A stretch of 64,000 nt of DNA from Cellulomonas sp. Leaf395 (GCF_001424125.1 NZ_LMQI01000003.1:648850-712849), one strand, 5' to 3'. Positions 8,473 to 17,655 are shown, counted from the stretch's first letter. Notes: a model not told the origin generated them from the letters alone. A program made the numbers and translations.

Positions 8473-9087
8473 ATGCCGGGCAAGTCGCAGATCGCTGACC
8501 GGATCGCCGCGCGAGGCGCCTCCAAGGCTGCCGCCGCCGCGGCGGTGGAGGCCGTGCTCGATGAGATCACCACCGCGCTCGCCGCTGGCGAGCGCGTGAC
8601 GCTCACCGGGTTCGGGACGTTCGAGGCCACCGCTCGCGCCGCTCGTACGGGACGCAACCCGCGGACAGGCGAGGCGCTCGAGGTGGCCGCGACGACGGTG
8701 GCGCGGTTCCACCCCGGGGCCACGCTGCGGTCGCGGGTCGCGGCAGGCGCCGGTGAGCCCCTCGGAGCCGTCGCGGACCTGGGCTCCCTGCAAGGGCTGG
8801 CTGCGCCGGAGCCGGCAGCGGTGGTCGCACCGGCCGCGCCGGCACCGACGCCGAAGCCGTCGGGCACGTCGTCGGCCGGCGTCGGGGCGAGCGCGAAGGC
8901 GAAGGCCAAGGCCGAGGCGAAGAAGGCCGACGTCAAGAAGCGGGCGGACGCCGCGAAGAAGGCCGACGCCAAGAAGCGGGTCGACGCGAAGAAGGCTGAC
9001 GCGAAGCAGAAGAAGGCCGACGCGAAGAAGAAGGCCGACACCAAGTCCAAGAAGAAGTCCGGCAAGGGTCACGCCAAGAAGAAGTGA
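8473..9087 (+). CDS. hup: HU-family DNA-binding protein with Lys/Ala-rich tail
   Basis: A 204-residue nucleoid protein. Residues 1-95 are the HU fold (MPGKSQIADRIAARGASKAA; LTGFGTFEATARAARTGRNP is the DNA-binding arm). An Ala/Pro linker follows, then from about residue 138 a histone-H1-like tail built of KKADAKK-type repeats. This long-tailed form is typical of actinobacteria (mycobacterial HupB, streptomycete HupS), and its position next to leuD matches mycobacteria. ATG 8473 is preceded by GGGAGGA. The tail should bind DNA non-specifically and is a likely acetylation or methylation target. Confidence 0.93.
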   Translation: MPGKSQIADRIAARGASKAAAAAAVEAVLDEITTALAAGERVTLTGFGTFEATARAARTGRNPRTGEALEVAATTVARFHPGATLRSRVAAGAGEPLGAVADLGSLQGLAAPEPAAVVAPAAPAPTPKPSGTSSAGVGASAKAKAKAEAKKADVKKRADAAKKADAKKRVDAKKADAKQKKADAKKKADTKSKKKSGKGHAKKK

Positions 9088-9114
9088 CGTCCGGCGCAGT
9101 CCCGTGAAGGTTTC

Positions 9115-9143
9115 GCACCCGTCCGGCGTGCCGGTGCGGGTGC
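9115..9143 (+). terminator. hairpin after hup
   Basis: GCACCCG (9115-9121) pairs with CGGGTGC (9137-9143), and an inner CCGGC/GCCGG extends the stem. It lies 28 bases after the hup stop and before the murA promoter; no U-tract. Confidence 0.5.
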
Positions 9144-9181
9144 GGCCAGGAGCACGCGCGCGCGTGGGAGACGATGGTCCG

Positions 9182-10498
9182 ATGACCGATCTGCTGTACG
9201 TCAACGGTGGCAACCCGCTCTCGGGCGAGATCACTGTCCGCGGGGCCAAGAACTTCGTCTCCAAGGCGATGGTCGCGGCGTTGCTCGGAGAGACGCCGAG
9301 CGTGCTGCGCAACGTCCCGCAGATCCGCGACGTCGCCGTGGTCACCGGGCTGCTGGAGCTGCACGGCGTGACGGTCGACGCGGACGCCGAGGCCGGCGTG
9401 CTGCACCTCGACCCCACGGACGTCGAGTCGGCACACGTCGCGGACATCGACACCCACGCGGGGTCGAGCCGTATCCCGATCCTGTTCTGCGGTCCCTTGC
9501 TGCACCGGCTCGGCGAGGCCTTCATCCCGGACCTGGGCGGCTGCCGGATCGGCGACCGGCCGATCAACTACCACCTCGACATCCTGCGGCAGTTCGGCGC
9601 GGTCGTGGAGAAGACCGACAACGGCATCCACATCCGTGCCCCGCGGCGACTCCAGGGCACCAAGATCGCGCTGCCCTACCCGAGCGTCGGTGCCACCGAG
9701 CAGCTGCTGCTCACCGCCGTCCGGGCGGAGGGCGTCACCGAGCTCGCCAACGCGGCGATCGAGCCCGAGATCCTGGACCTGATCAACGTGCTCCAGAAGA
9801 TGGGCGCGATCATCTCCGTCGACACGGACCGGGTGATCCGGATCGAAGGCGTCGACCGGCTGGTCGGCTTCCAGCACACGGCGCTCTCCGACCGGATCGA
9901 GGCGGCGTCGTGGGCGTCGGCAGCGCTCGCGACCGGCGGCGACATCTACGTCCGCGGCGCGACGCAGCCCGAGATGACCACGTTCCTCAACACGTTCCGC
10001 AAGGTCGGCGGCGAGTTCGCCATCGACGACACAGGCATCCGGTTCTTCCACCCCGGCGGCGACCTGCGCTCGATCACGCTCGAGACGGACGTGCACCCCG
10101 GGTTCATGACGGACTGGCAGCAGCCGCTCGTCATCGCTCTGACCCAGGCCAAGGGCCTGTCGATCGTCCACGAGACCGTCTACGAGAACCGGTTCGGCTT
10201 CACCGAGGCCCTCGTCGGCATGGGGGCGACCATCCAGGTGTACAAGGAGTGCCTGGGCGGGCGGCCCTGCCGGTTCGGGCAGCGCAACTTCTACCACTCC
10301 GCGGTGATCTCCGGCCCGACGCCGCTGGCCGCCGCGGACATCGAGGTGCCGGACCTGCGCGGTGGCTTCAGTCACCTCATCGCGGCGCTGGCGGCCAAGG
10401 GCACCTCGTCGGTGCGGGGCATCAGCCTCATCGACCGCGGGTACGAGCGGTTCACCGCGAAGCTCGAGGCGCTCGGCGCCGAGTTCAGCCGCGACTGA
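9182..10498 (+). CDS. murA: UDP-N-acetylglucosamine 1-carboxyvinyltransferase
   Basis: A 438-residue enzyme that transfers enolpyruvate from PEP to UDP-GlcNAc, the first committed step of peptidoglycan synthesis. The catalytic-loop cysteine is present in DLGGCRIGDRPINYHLD, so fosfomycin sensitivity would be expected at this residue. Other conserved parts include GAKNFVSKAMVAALLGE near the N-terminus and the C-terminal RGGFSHLIAALAAKG. Length fits the family. The ATG at 9182 is 6 bases after GACGAT (9170-9175), consistent with a leaderless transcript. plsC follows after 18 bases. Confidence 0.96.
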   Translation: MTDLLYVNGGNPLSGEITVRGAKNFVSKAMVAALLGETPSVLRNVPQIRDVAVVTGLLELHGVTVDADAEAGVLHLDPTDVESAHVADIDTHAGSSRIPILFCGPLLHRLGEAFIPDLGGCRIGDRPINYHLDILRQFGAVVEKTDNGIHIRAPRRLQGTKIALPYPSVGATEQLLLTAVRAEGVTELANAAIEPEILDLINVLQKMGAIISVDTDRVIRIEGVDRLVGFQHTALSDRIEAASWASAALATGGDIYVRGATQPEMTTFLNTFRKVGGEFAIDDTGIRFFHPGGDLRSITLETDVHPGFMTDWQQPLVIALTQAKGLSIVHETVYENRFGFTEALVGMGATIQVYKECLGGRPCRFGQRNFYHSAVISGPTPLAAADIEVPDLRGGFSHLIAALAAKGTSSVRGISLIDRGYERFTAKLEALGAEFSRD

Positions 10499-10516
10499 CA
10501 GGTAGCATCGGCTCCC

Positions 10517-11281
10517 GTGCAACCGCCGGCCAGATCGAATCGCGCCTACCGCAACGTCGCTCACATCTTGCGGCCTGTCCTGCGCGCGATGACGCGCCAC
10601 GACTGGAGCGGGACCGAGAACTTCCCGCGCGAGGGCGGGTTCATCGTCGCCTCGAACCACATGACGAACATCGATCCGCTGACGTTCGCGCACTTCCTGT
10701 GGGACAACGGCGTCGCTCCGAAGATTCTCGCCAAGGCCTCCCTGTTCAAGGTCCCGGTGCTCGCGGGCGTGCTGCGCGCGACGGGTCAGATCCCGGTCTA
10801 CCGGAACACCACGTCGGCGGGGGAGTCGCTGACCGCAGCGGTCACCGCGATCCGCGACGGTGACGTCGTCGCCGTGTTCCCCGAGGGCACGCTCACGCGG
10901 GATCCCGAGCTGTGGCCGATGGTCGGCAAGACCGGCATCGCGCGCCTCGCGCTCACCACACAGGCCCCGGTCATCCCCGTCGCCCAGTGGGGCCCGCAGC
11001 TCCTGCTGGCCCGCTACGGCAAGCTGCTCAAGCCGATCCCTCGCAAGCTGATCACCGTCGTGGCCGGTCCGCCGGTGGCGCTGGACGACCTGTACGGCCG
11101 GCCGCAGGACGCCGCCACCCTGCGCGAGGCCACCGAGCGCGTGATGAATGCCATCACAGCCCTGCTGGCCGACGTGCGCGATGAGGAGCCGCCGGCGATC
11201 CGCTACGACATGCGCAAGCCGCTCGCGCAGGGCGAGAAGAGGGTCGGCGGCGACCACGCGACCCACCCCGAGCTGCCGTGA
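10517..11281 (+). CDS. plsC: 1-acylglycerol-3-phosphate acyltransferase
   Basis: A 254-residue lysophosphatidic acid acyltransferase-type protein making phosphatidic acid at the membrane. The catalytic HX4D motif is SNHMTNIDPLTF and the substrate-binding motif is FPEGTLTRD. It sits with gpsA, which supplies glycerol-3-phosphate, so the pair links phospholipid backbone supply and acylation. GTG 10517 follows TAGCAT (10503-10508) by 8 bases, indicating an own leaderless promoter just after murA. Its stop overlaps the gpsA GTG by 4 bases. Confidence 0.9.
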   Translation: MQPPARSNRAYRNVAHILRPVLRAMTRHDWSGTENFPREGGFIVASNHMTNIDPLTFAHFLWDNGVAPKILAKASLFKVPVLAGVLRATGQIPVYRNTTSAGESLTAAVTAIRDGDVVAVFPEGTLTRDPELWPMVGKTGIARLALTTQAPVIPVAQWGPQLLLARYGKLLKPIPRKLITVVAGPPVALDDLYGRPQDAATLREATERVMNAITALLADVRDEEPPAIRYDMRKPLAQGEKRVGGDHATHPELP

Positions 11282-12330
11282 CGGCGGACCAGGTGGCGCA
11301 GGACCGGCCGGCCGTCCCGGGCGCCCCGCGGCTGAAGGCTGCCGTGCTGGGCGCTGGTGCCTGGGGCACCACGTTCGCAGCCGTGATGGCCGACGCCGGG
11401 TGCGATGTGACGGTGTGGGGGCGCGACGAGAAGGTCTGCCGGCAGATCGCCGACGAGCACCGCAACGAGGCGTACCTGCCGGGTGTCCGGCTACCTGCCC
11501 GCGTCACCGCGTCGAACGACGCCCGCGCGGTGCTCGCCGGCGCCGACGTCGTCGCGATCGCCATCCCGTCGCAGAGCGCGCGCGTCACCCTGGTGCCCCT
11601 GGCCGACGCCGTCGCGGGCCACGCCGTCGCCGTCTCGCTGATGAAAGGCGTCGAGCTGTCGACGGACCGACGCATGAGCGAGGTCGTCGCGGAGTCGCTG
11701 GGTATCCCGATGGACCGCATCGCCGTGGTCTCGGGGCCCAACCTGGCGCTCGAGATCGCCCACCGGCAGCCGACGGCGACCGTCGTGGCCTCCACCAGCG
11801 AGGCGACGGCCCAGCTGGTGGCGCGGGCGTGCGCGTCCGGGTACTTCCGGCCGTACACGAACGACGACGTCGTCGGCGTCGAGCTGTGCGGTGCCGTGAA
11901 GAACGTCATCGCGCTCGCGGTCGGCATCTCGCAGGGCCGTGGACTCGGCTACAACACGATGGCGACCGTCATCACGCGCGGGCTCGTGGAGATCACACGG
12001 CTCGGGCTGGCCCTCGGCGCGGACGCGGACACGTTCCCCGGTCTGGCGGGCCTCGGGGACCTCATGGCCACGTGCGCCTCACCCGACTCGCGCAACCACA
12101 CCCTCGGTGGCCACATCGGCCGCGGGATGACCCTTGACGAGGCGATCTCCGCCACCGGAGGCACCGCGGAAGGCGTGAAGTCGAGCCGGTCCGTCCTGGA
12201 GCTCGCGACGACGCTCGGCGTCGAGATGCCGATCACGTCGGCGGTCGTGAAGGTGCTCCACGAGGGCCTGCCGGTCGACCAGCTGGCCGCGCTGCTGCTC
12301 GCGCGGCCGCACAAGGCCGAAGGCGCCTAG
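11278..12330 (+). CDS. gpsA: NAD(P)-dependent glycerol-3-phosphate dehydrogenase
   Basis: A 350-residue cytoplasmic enzyme reducing dihydroxyacetone phosphate to sn-glycerol-3-phosphate for phospholipids. The dinucleotide motif is VLGAGAWGTTFAAVMADAG at about residue 22, and the catalytic lysine lies in GAVKNVIALAVGISQG. The N-terminal 20 residues before the Rossmann fold are a short extension. Start GTG overlaps the plsC stop (GTGA), implying translational coupling. Its TAG stop shares CTAG with the convergent PLP-enzyme gene. Confidence 0.95.
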   Translation: MTADQVAQDRPAVPGAPRLKAAVLGAGAWGTTFAAVMADAGCDVTVWGRDEKVCRQIADEHRNEAYLPGVRLPARVTASNDARAVLAGADVVAIAIPSQSARVTLVPLADAVAGHAVAVSLMKGVELSTDRRMSEVVAESLGIPMDRIAVVSGPNLALEIAHRQPTATVVASTSEATAQLVARACASGYFRPYTNDDVVGVELCGAVKNVIALAVGISQGRGLGYNTMATVITRGLVEITRLGLALGADADTFPGLAGLGDLMATCASPDSRNHTLGGHIGRGMTLDEAISATGGTAEGVKSSRSVLELATTLGVEMPITSAVVKVLHEGLPVDQLAALLLARPHKAEGA

Positions 12331-13490
12331 AGGGGCCTCTCGATCGACCGCAGCGCCTGCTCCAGGTCCCGCCAGAGGTCCTCGACGTCCTCGATGCCGA
12401 CCGACATCCGCAGCAGGTCCTCGGGCACGGTGAGCGACTCGGTGGCGAAGCGGCGGCGGCGTTCCAGCGTCGACTCCACGCCGCCGAGGCTCGTGGCGGG
12501 CACCCACAGCCGTAGTGCGGCGACGACGGCGTCGGCCGCCTCGGGACCGCCGTGCGGGCGCACGCCGATGATCGCGCCGAAGCCGTCCATGAGCCGTGCG
12601 GCACGCTCGTGACCGGGGTCCGAGGGCAGGCTCGGGTGCCGGACCTCCGCGACGGCAGGGTGCTCGCTGAGCCGCCGGGCCAGCTCGGCGGCGTTGCTCT
12701 GTGCGCGTTCGACGCGCAACGCCAGCGTGCGCAGACCTCGCAGGGCGAGCCACACCTCGAACGGACCGGCGATCGACCCGTGCAGCGTGCGGTACGCGTG
12801 CAGCCGCGCGTGCAGGTCGTCGTCGTCGGCCAGCGCGGCACCGAGCACCACGTCCGTGTGCCCGGCGAGGTACTTGGTCACGGAGTGCACGACGACGTCC
12901 GCGCCGTGCTCGAACGGGCGCTGGACCAAGGGCGTCGCGAAGGTGTTGTCGACGCCGACGAGGGCACCCACCGCGTGCGCCGCCTCGACGAGCACAGGGA
13001 GGTCGGCGACCTCGAGCATCGGGTTGGTCGGCGTCTCGACCCAGAGCAGCGACACGGGCCGCGGCTGACTCAGGGCTGCGACCACGGCCGGGGTGTCGTC
13101 GATGTCGACCACGGTCACGTCGACACCGAGGCGCTCCTGCAGGTCACGCGCGTATTCGAGGGTCACCTGGTAGGCGTGCCGGGGCAGGACCAGCCGGCCG
13201 CCCGGCGGCACTAGGGAGAGCGCCGCCGCGATGGCCGCCATGCCCGAGCCGAACACGAGCGCCGGGTGTGTCGAGCCCTCGAGCGTGCCGAGCGCCTCCT
13301 CGAACGGGTGCCACGTGGCGGCGTCGATGCGGCCGTAGAGCGGCTCGCCGGGCCCTGGCACCCCCTGCGAGACGAAGGTCGAGGAGAGCACGAGGGGCGG
13401 GTTCACCGGTGCACCCTGGGAACGCCCGGGCCGGCCGGCGGCGACGACGAGCGTCGCGGGGGAGAGGTCGTCGATGCGGTCGGAGGTCAC
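12327..13490 (-). CDS. Cys/Met-metabolism PLP-dependent enzyme
   Basis: A 387-residue fold-type I PLP enzyme of the cystathionine gamma-synthase/gamma-lyase/methionine gamma-lyase family. The Schiff-base lysine is in [16 protein letters not shown], with the upstream [13 protein letters not shown] and [13 protein letters not shown] segments conserved. Whether it synthesises cystathionine or cleaves sulfur amino acids cannot be decided from sequence. I place the start at GTG 13490, not the upstream ATG, because TAACCT (minus strand, 13498-13503) is 7 bases before it. Its stop overlaps the gpsA stop in CTAG. Confidence 0.85.
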   Translation of the reverse strand: MTSDRIDDLSPATLVVAAGRPGRSQGAPVNPPLVLSSTFVSQGVPGPGEPLYGRIDAATWHPFEEALGTLEGSTHPALVFGSGMAAIAAALSLVPPGGRLVLPRHAYQVTLEYARDLQERLGVDVTVVDIDDTPAVVAALSQPRPVSLLWVETPTNPMLEVADLPVLVEAAHAVGALVGVDNTFATPLVQRPFEHGADVVVHSVTKYLAGHTDVVLGAALADDDDLHARLHAYRTLHGSIAGPFEVWLALRGLRTLALRVERAQSNAAELARRLSEHPAVAEVRHPSLPSDPGHERAARLMDGFGAIIGVRPHGGPEAADAVVAALRLWVPATSLGGVESTLERRRRFATESLTVPEDLLRMSVGIEDVEDLWRDLEQALRSIERPL

Positions 13491-13620
13491 GCGCCGCAGG
13501 TTACCCGGCAGGTGCACCCGGAGGCTGACCCGCGGACGCGGCGTGGGCTGTCCCGCGGATGCCTCGGCCGGTGCCGCCGGTGCCCTGACGACGCGTCACC
13601 GCCAGGTAGGGTCGGGCGCG

Positions 13621-14802
13621 ATGGACGCCACCTCCGAGCCCTCGGGCCACGACCAGCCCTTCGACCAGCCCTCAGGCCCGACGCCCGGGAACGGCCGCCG
13701 CCCCCGCGTGATGGTCCTGTTCGGCGGGCGCTCGGGAGAGCACGCGATCAGCTGTGCGACGGCAGGCGGCGTGCTGCACGCCATCGACCGAGACCGCTAC
13801 GACGTCGTCGCCGTGGGCATCACGCCATCCGGCCGCTGGGTGCTCGCCGACGACGACCCCGAGCGCTGGGCGATCGTCGACGGGCACCTGCCGCAGGTGG
13901 AGGACACCGCCGCGCACGTGCTGCTCCCGCAGGCGGTGGACGACCGTGACGTCCAGGTGCTCGAGGCGGGGCAGCTGCCGCGCGTCCTCGGCGAGGTCGA
14001 CGTCGTCTTCCCGCTGCTGCACGGCCCGTTCGGCGAGGACGGCACGCTGCAGGGTCTGCTCGAGCTGGCCGACGTGCGCTACGTCGGCGCCGGGGTGCTT
14101 GCCTCCGCGGTCGGCATGGACAAGCACATGATGAAGCTCGTGCTCGCCGGCCACGGCCTGCCCGTCGGGCCGTTCCGCGTGGTGCTCCCGGGTGAGCTGG
14201 ACCGAGACCCCGACGGCGTGACGGCGCGGATCGCCGAGCTCGGGCTGCCGCTCTTCGTCAAGCCTGCGCGTGCCGGTTCCAGCCTCGGCATCACCCGCGT
14301 GACCGACCTGGCAGACCTGCCGGGCGCGATCGCCGCAGCGCAGGTGCACGACCCGAAGGTCATCGTCGAGGCCGCGATCGTCGGACGGGAGATCGAGTGC
14401 GGAGTGCTCGGCGGCCACGACGGCGAGCGGGCGCGCGCGTCGCTGCCCGGCGAGATCGTGGTCACCGACCCCCGGCGCACGTTCTACGACTTCGAGGCGA
14501 AGTACCTCGACGAGGCCGGCGTGACGCTGGCGTGCCCGGCCGACCTGCCCGACGGGATCGTCGCGGCCGTGCGAGACGCGGCCGTGCAGACGTTCGAGGC
14601 CGTCGGGTGCGAGGGGCTCGCTCGGGTCGACGTCTTCGTGACCCCGGAGGGCGACGTGGTCGTCAACGAGATCAACACCATGCCGGGATTCACGCCGTAC
14701 TCGATGTACCCCCGCCTGTGGGAGGCATCCGGTGTCGGATATGCCGAGCTGGTCGACGAGCTGCTGCGCCTGGCGCTCGCGCGTCCTACTGGACTGCGCT
14801 GA
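13621..14802 (+). CDS. ddl: D-alanine--D-alanine ligase
   Basis: A 393-residue ATP-grasp enzyme that joins two D-Ala for the peptidoglycan stem peptide. Visible motifs are VLFGGRSGEHAISCATAGGV near the N-terminus, FPLLHGPFGEDGTLQGLLEL, the glycine-rich loop KPARAGSSLGI, and the metal-binding NEINTMPGFTPYSMYP. The first 28 residues are a polar extension. ATG 13621 follows TAGGGT (13607-13612) by 8 bases. Neighbours plsC-gpsA-ddl-DUF3515-thiL reproduce the mycobacterial order, with the PLP enzyme and desaturase inserted. Confidence 0.95.
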   Translation: MDATSEPSGHDQPFDQPSGPTPGNGRRPRVMVLFGGRSGEHAISCATAGGVLHAIDRDRYDVVAVGITPSGRWVLADDDPERWAIVDGHLPQVEDTAAHVLLPQAVDDRDVQVLEAGQLPRVLGEVDVVFPLLHGPFGEDGTLQGLLELADVRYVGAGVLASAVGMDKHMMKLVLAGHGLPVGPFRVVLPGELDRDPDGVTARIAELGLPLFVKPARAGSSLGITRVTDLADLPGAIAAAQVHDPKVIVEAAIVGREIECGVLGGHDGERARASLPGEIVVTDPRRTFYDFEAKYLDEAGVTLACPADLPDGIVAAVRDAAVQTFEAVGCEGLARVDVFVTPEGDVVVNEINTMPGFTPYSMYPRLWEASGVGYAELVDELLRLALARPTGLR

Positions 14803-14998
14803 GCCTGTGGGCGTTATCGGCCGCGCAGGTTACGCTTCCGTAGGTCGTGACGGATCGGGCGACGAGACCACAACCGTGGCCGTGCCCGCCGCCATCACGA
14901 TCGGGACGTCCCCCGGGCGGCCCACCGCACCCCGGCTAGGGTGTGCGCCGCCTTGCCGACACGCAGTGACGGCTCTCCGCAGATCGGTAGTGACCGTC

Positions 14999-15067
14999 AT
15001 GGACGCCACCCACGCAGCCTCCTCGCGTCGCCTGCACGGCGACGCCGTCCCCGGCCACGCCGCATGA
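14999..15067 (+). CDS. candidate 22-aa upstream ORF coupled to desaturase
   Basis: ATG 14999 opens a 22-codon frame that begins MDATHAASSRRL and ends VPGHAA; its TGA overlaps the desaturase ATG (ATGA). The geometry suggests a leader peptide whose translation delivers ribosomes to the desaturase gene, which has no obvious ribosome binding site of its own. No similarity recognised; coincidence is possible. Confidence 0.4.
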   Translation: MDATHAASSRRLHGDAVPGHAA

Positions 15068-16143
15068 GCGCGGCTGTCTCGCCGCAGCCCGCCGCTCCGG
15101 CCCGCGCAGCGAAGAACGCCCAGGACTACACCGCGCTCGCGGCCTACGTGCGCGAGTCGGGCCTGATGAAGCGCCGCTACGGCTACTACTGGACGCGCCT
15201 GATCGCCGCGGTCGCCGCGTTCGCGGGGATCTGGGTCGCCGTCGTGCTCGTCGGCAACTCGTGGTGGCAGCTGGCGATCGCCGCCGGGCTCGCGCTCGTG
15301 CTCACGCAGATCGCGTTCCTCGGTCACGACAGCGCCCACCGCCAGATCTTCAAGTCGGGTGCGTGGAACGACTGGACGTCCCGCATCCTCGCCGGAGCCT
15401 TCGCCGGGCTCAGCCACTCGTGGTGGCGCAACAAGCACAACCGGCACCACGCCTCACCCAACCAGCAGGGCACGGACCCGGACATCGCGCCCGGGGTCGT
15501 CGTCTGGACGGCGGACGCGCTCGAGACCCGCAAGGGCTTCTCGGGCTGGTTCGGTCGGAACCAGGGGTGGTTCTTCTTCCCGCTCCTCATGCTCGAGGGA
15601 CTGAGCCTGCACATCTCGAGCGTCCGCCTGCTGCTCGCCAAGGAGCCGGTGCCGCACCGCTGGGTCGAGGCGCCGATCGTGATCACCCGGCTCGCCGTGT
15701 ACGTCGGCGCCCTGTTCTACCTGCTCCCGCCCGGCAAGGCGTTCGCGTTCATCGGGGTGCAGATGGCCCTGTTCGGCATCATGCTGGGCGGCTCGTTCGC
15801 GCCGAACCACAAGGGCATGCCGATCATCCCCGCCGGACTGAAGGTGGACTTCCTGCGTCGTCAGGTCCTCACGTCCCGGAACATCAAGGGCGGCGCGGCC
15901 GTCGACTTCGTGATGGGTGGCCTGAACTACCAGGTCGAGCACCACCTGTTCCCGAGCATGCCCCGCCCAAACCTCAAGCACGTGCAGCCCGTGGTGAGGG
16001 ACTACTGCGAGCAGCTCGGCGTGAAGTACACCGAGGTCGGCTTCTTCCGGTCGTACAAGATCGTGGTCGAGTACCTCAACCGTGTCGGTCTGGCCGACCG
16101 TGCCGCCTTCGACTGCCCTGTCGCCGCCCAGTACGGTCGCTGA
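15064..16143 (+). CDS. membrane fatty-acid desaturase (acyl-lipid/acyl-CoA type)
   Basis: A 359-residue di-iron membrane desaturase. The three histidine boxes are present: HDSAH at about residue 88, HNRHH at about 125, and NYQVEHHLFPSMPR at about 285; the last (Q/NxEHH) is typical of front-end or linoleoyl-CoA-like enzymes. Four hydrophobic segments surround the boxes. There is no fused cytochrome b5, so an external ferredoxin or reductase would supply electrons. ATG 15064 overlaps the stop of a 22-codon upstream ORF. Its role is probably membrane fluidity; regiospecificity is not predictable. Confidence 0.88.
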   Translation: MSAAVSPQPAAPARAAKNAQDYTALAAYVRESGLMKRRYGYYWTRLIAAVAAFAGIWVAVVLVGNSWWQLAIAAGLALVLTQIAFLGHDSAHRQIFKSGAWNDWTSRILAGAFAGLSHSWWRNKHNRHHASPNQQGTDPDIAPGVVVWTADALETRKGFSGWFGRNQGWFFFPLLMLEGLSLHISSVRLLLAKEPVPHRWVEAPIVITRLAVYVGALFYLLPPGKAFAFIGVQMALFGIMLGGSFAPNHKGMPIIPAGLKVDFLRRQVLTSRNIKGGAAVDFVMGGLNYQVEHHLFPSMPRPNLKHVQPVVRDYCEQLGVKYTEVGFFRSYKIVVEYLNRVGLADRAAFDCPVAAQYGR

Positions 16144-16147
16144 CGGA

Positions 16148-16624
16148 CTACACGCAGGAGCGGATCTGTTCGGTCAGCGCGACCGCCGGACCCAGCTGGT
16201 TGACGAACGCCGTCGAGCGCTCCGCCGCGACCTCAGCCGGAACGTGCAGCTCGACCGCCGGCTCGCGCCCGTAGGTGGTGAACGTCCAGCCGTCCTCGCC
16301 CTCGACGACGACCCAGTCGACGCTGGCGCCGCCCGGGGTCTCGACGGTCTGGCAGTGCTCGGTCGTCGGCCCGAGCGGCTCGACGCCGCACCGCAGGACG
16401 ATCGGTGCCGCCGCGTCGCCCCACGCGGTCGTCGCCTGGGCGGTGGTGTCCCGCTGCGGCAGCCCGTCCCCGAGCGAGTCAGGCATCGCCAGGACGACGC
16501 TCGCGCACACCGGCTCGGTCGCGTTCGGGGCCACCTCGACCGGCACGACGACCGCGCAGCCACCGAGGGCCACGACTCCGGCGACCGAGGGGATCAGGAG
16601 CAGTCGTGGGCGGATCCTTGGCAC
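16148..16624 (-). CDS. DUF3515 lipoprotein
   Basis: A 158-residue secreted protein: after a basic start (MPRIRPR) comes a hydrophobic segment ending in the lipobox-like ALGGC, so it is probably a lipoprotein anchored at Cys about 22. The mature part is the DUF3515 domain with four further Cys (VCASV, LRCGVE, EHCQTV, RSCV) that may form disulfides. Function unknown; the family is commonly found between ddl and thiL, as here. GTG 16624 is 6 bases after TACGGT (minus strand, 16631-16636), a leaderless start divergent from thiL. Confidence 0.75.
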   Translation of the reverse strand: MPRIRPRLLLIPSVAGVVALGGCAVVVPVEVAPNATEPVCASVVLAMPDSLGDGLPQRDTTAQATTAWGDAAAPIVLRCGVEPLGPTTEHCQTVETPGGASVDWVVVEGEDGWTFTTYGREPAVELHVPAEVAAERSTAFVNQLGPAVALTEQIRSCV

Positions 16625-16671
16625 CGGGTCACCGTAACCCGTCGGCTCCGCCGAACCTCTACCGTGTCCGG
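16625..16671. promoter_or_regulatory. compact divergent leaderless promoters
   Basis: Only 47 bases separate the DUF3515 and thiL start codons. The minus-strand -10 box TACGGT (16631-16636) and plus-strand box TACCGT (16660-16665) each lie 6 bases from their own start codon. The predicted -35 regions of each gene therefore fall around the other gene's -10 box, so the two promoters may compete. Confidence 0.6.
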
Positions 16672-17652
16672 GTGACCGCCGACACCCCCGCACCGTCCGA
16701 CGGCCCCCTCGTCGCCGAGCTGTCCGAGGACGCACTCCTCGCCCGCATCTTCCCGCTGCTCCCGCGGGGCACCGACACGCACGTCGCGCCCGGCGACGAC
16801 GCAGCCGTCCTTGCCGCACCCGACGGCAGGTTCGTGGTCACCACGGACGTGCTGGTCGAGGACCGGCACTTCCGCCGCGCATGGTCCTCGGGCGAGGACG
16901 TCGGTCGGCGTGCCGCGGTGCAGAACCTCGCCGACGTCGCGGCGATGGGTGCGCGGCCCACGAGCCTCGTCGTCGCCCTGGTCGTCCCGGGCGACCTGCC
17001 CGCGTCGTGGGTCGAGGGCCTTGCTCGCGGGCTGGCCGCCGAGTGCGGCCCGCTCGGGGTCGGCGTCGTCGGGGGGGACCTGTCCGGTGGGCCGGCCGTC
17101 GTCGTCGCCGTCACCGCGCACGGGGACCTCGCCGGACGCGCGCCGGTCCTGCGCTCGGGCGCCCGCGCCGGGGACGTCGTCGCCCACGCCGGGGTCGCCG
17201 GCTGGTCTGCGGCGGGTCTCGCGCTGCTGGAGGCGGGCCGCGGGCAGCTGGACCGCGCGCTCGTGGGCGCCCACCTGCGTCCGGTCGCACCGCTGGCCGC
17301 CGGGCCGGTCGCCGCGAGCGCGGGAGCCACCGCGATGCTCGACGTGTCCGACGGGCTGCTGCGCGACGCCGGCCGGATCGCGCGCGCGAGCGGGGTGCGG
17401 ATCGACCTGGACGCGGGCGCGTTCGCCGCGGACCGGGACCGGCTGCGCACTGTCGCTGCCGAGCTCGGTGGCGTGGCCGAGCGGTGGGTCCTGGACGGTG
17501 GCGAGGATCACGGGCTGCTGGCGACGTTCCCGGCGGGTTCCGTGCTGCCTGCGCCGTTCCGCGCCGTCGGTCGCGTGGGGGAGGGCACCGGGGTGTGCGT
17601 CGACGGGGTCCCTGCGCCCGCGCGGTCCGGGTGGGACCACTTCGCGGGGTGA
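16672..17652 (+). CDS. thiL: thiamine-monophosphate kinase
   Basis: A 326-residue enzyme phosphorylating thiamine monophosphate to thiamine pyrophosphate. Family motifs include HVAPGDDAAVLAAP near residue 40, TTDVLVEDRHFRR, QNLADVAAMGARPTSLVVAL, GVVGGDLSGG, and LDVSDGLLRDAGRIA. All metal-binding aspartates appear intact and the length is typical (about 320). GTG 16672 is 6 bases after TACCGT, so leaderless. It is convergent with a GNAT gene whose stop lies 3 bases away. Confidence 0.95.
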   Translation: MTADTPAPSDGPLVAELSEDALLARIFPLLPRGTDTHVAPGDDAAVLAAPDGRFVVTTDVLVEDRHFRRAWSSGEDVGRRAAVQNLADVAAMGARPTSLVVALVVPGDLPASWVEGLARGLAAECGPLGVGVVGGDLSGGPAVVVAVTAHGDLAGRAPVLRSGARAGDVVAHAGVAGWSAAGLALLEAGRGQLDRALVGAHLRPVAPLAAGPVAASAGATAMLDVSDGLLRDAGRIARASGVRIDLDAGAFAADRDRLRTVAAELGGVAERWVLDGGEDHGLLATFPAGSVLPAPFRAVGRVGEGTGVCVDGVPAPARSGWDHFAG

Positions 17653-17655
17653 GGC

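Noticed and set aside
8933..11266. 777-codon open frame on the minus strand across hup, murA and plsC
   Set aside because: Antisense shadow of GC-rich codons; composition is Arg/Val/Gly-rich with no domain, while the plus strand has clear conserved genes.
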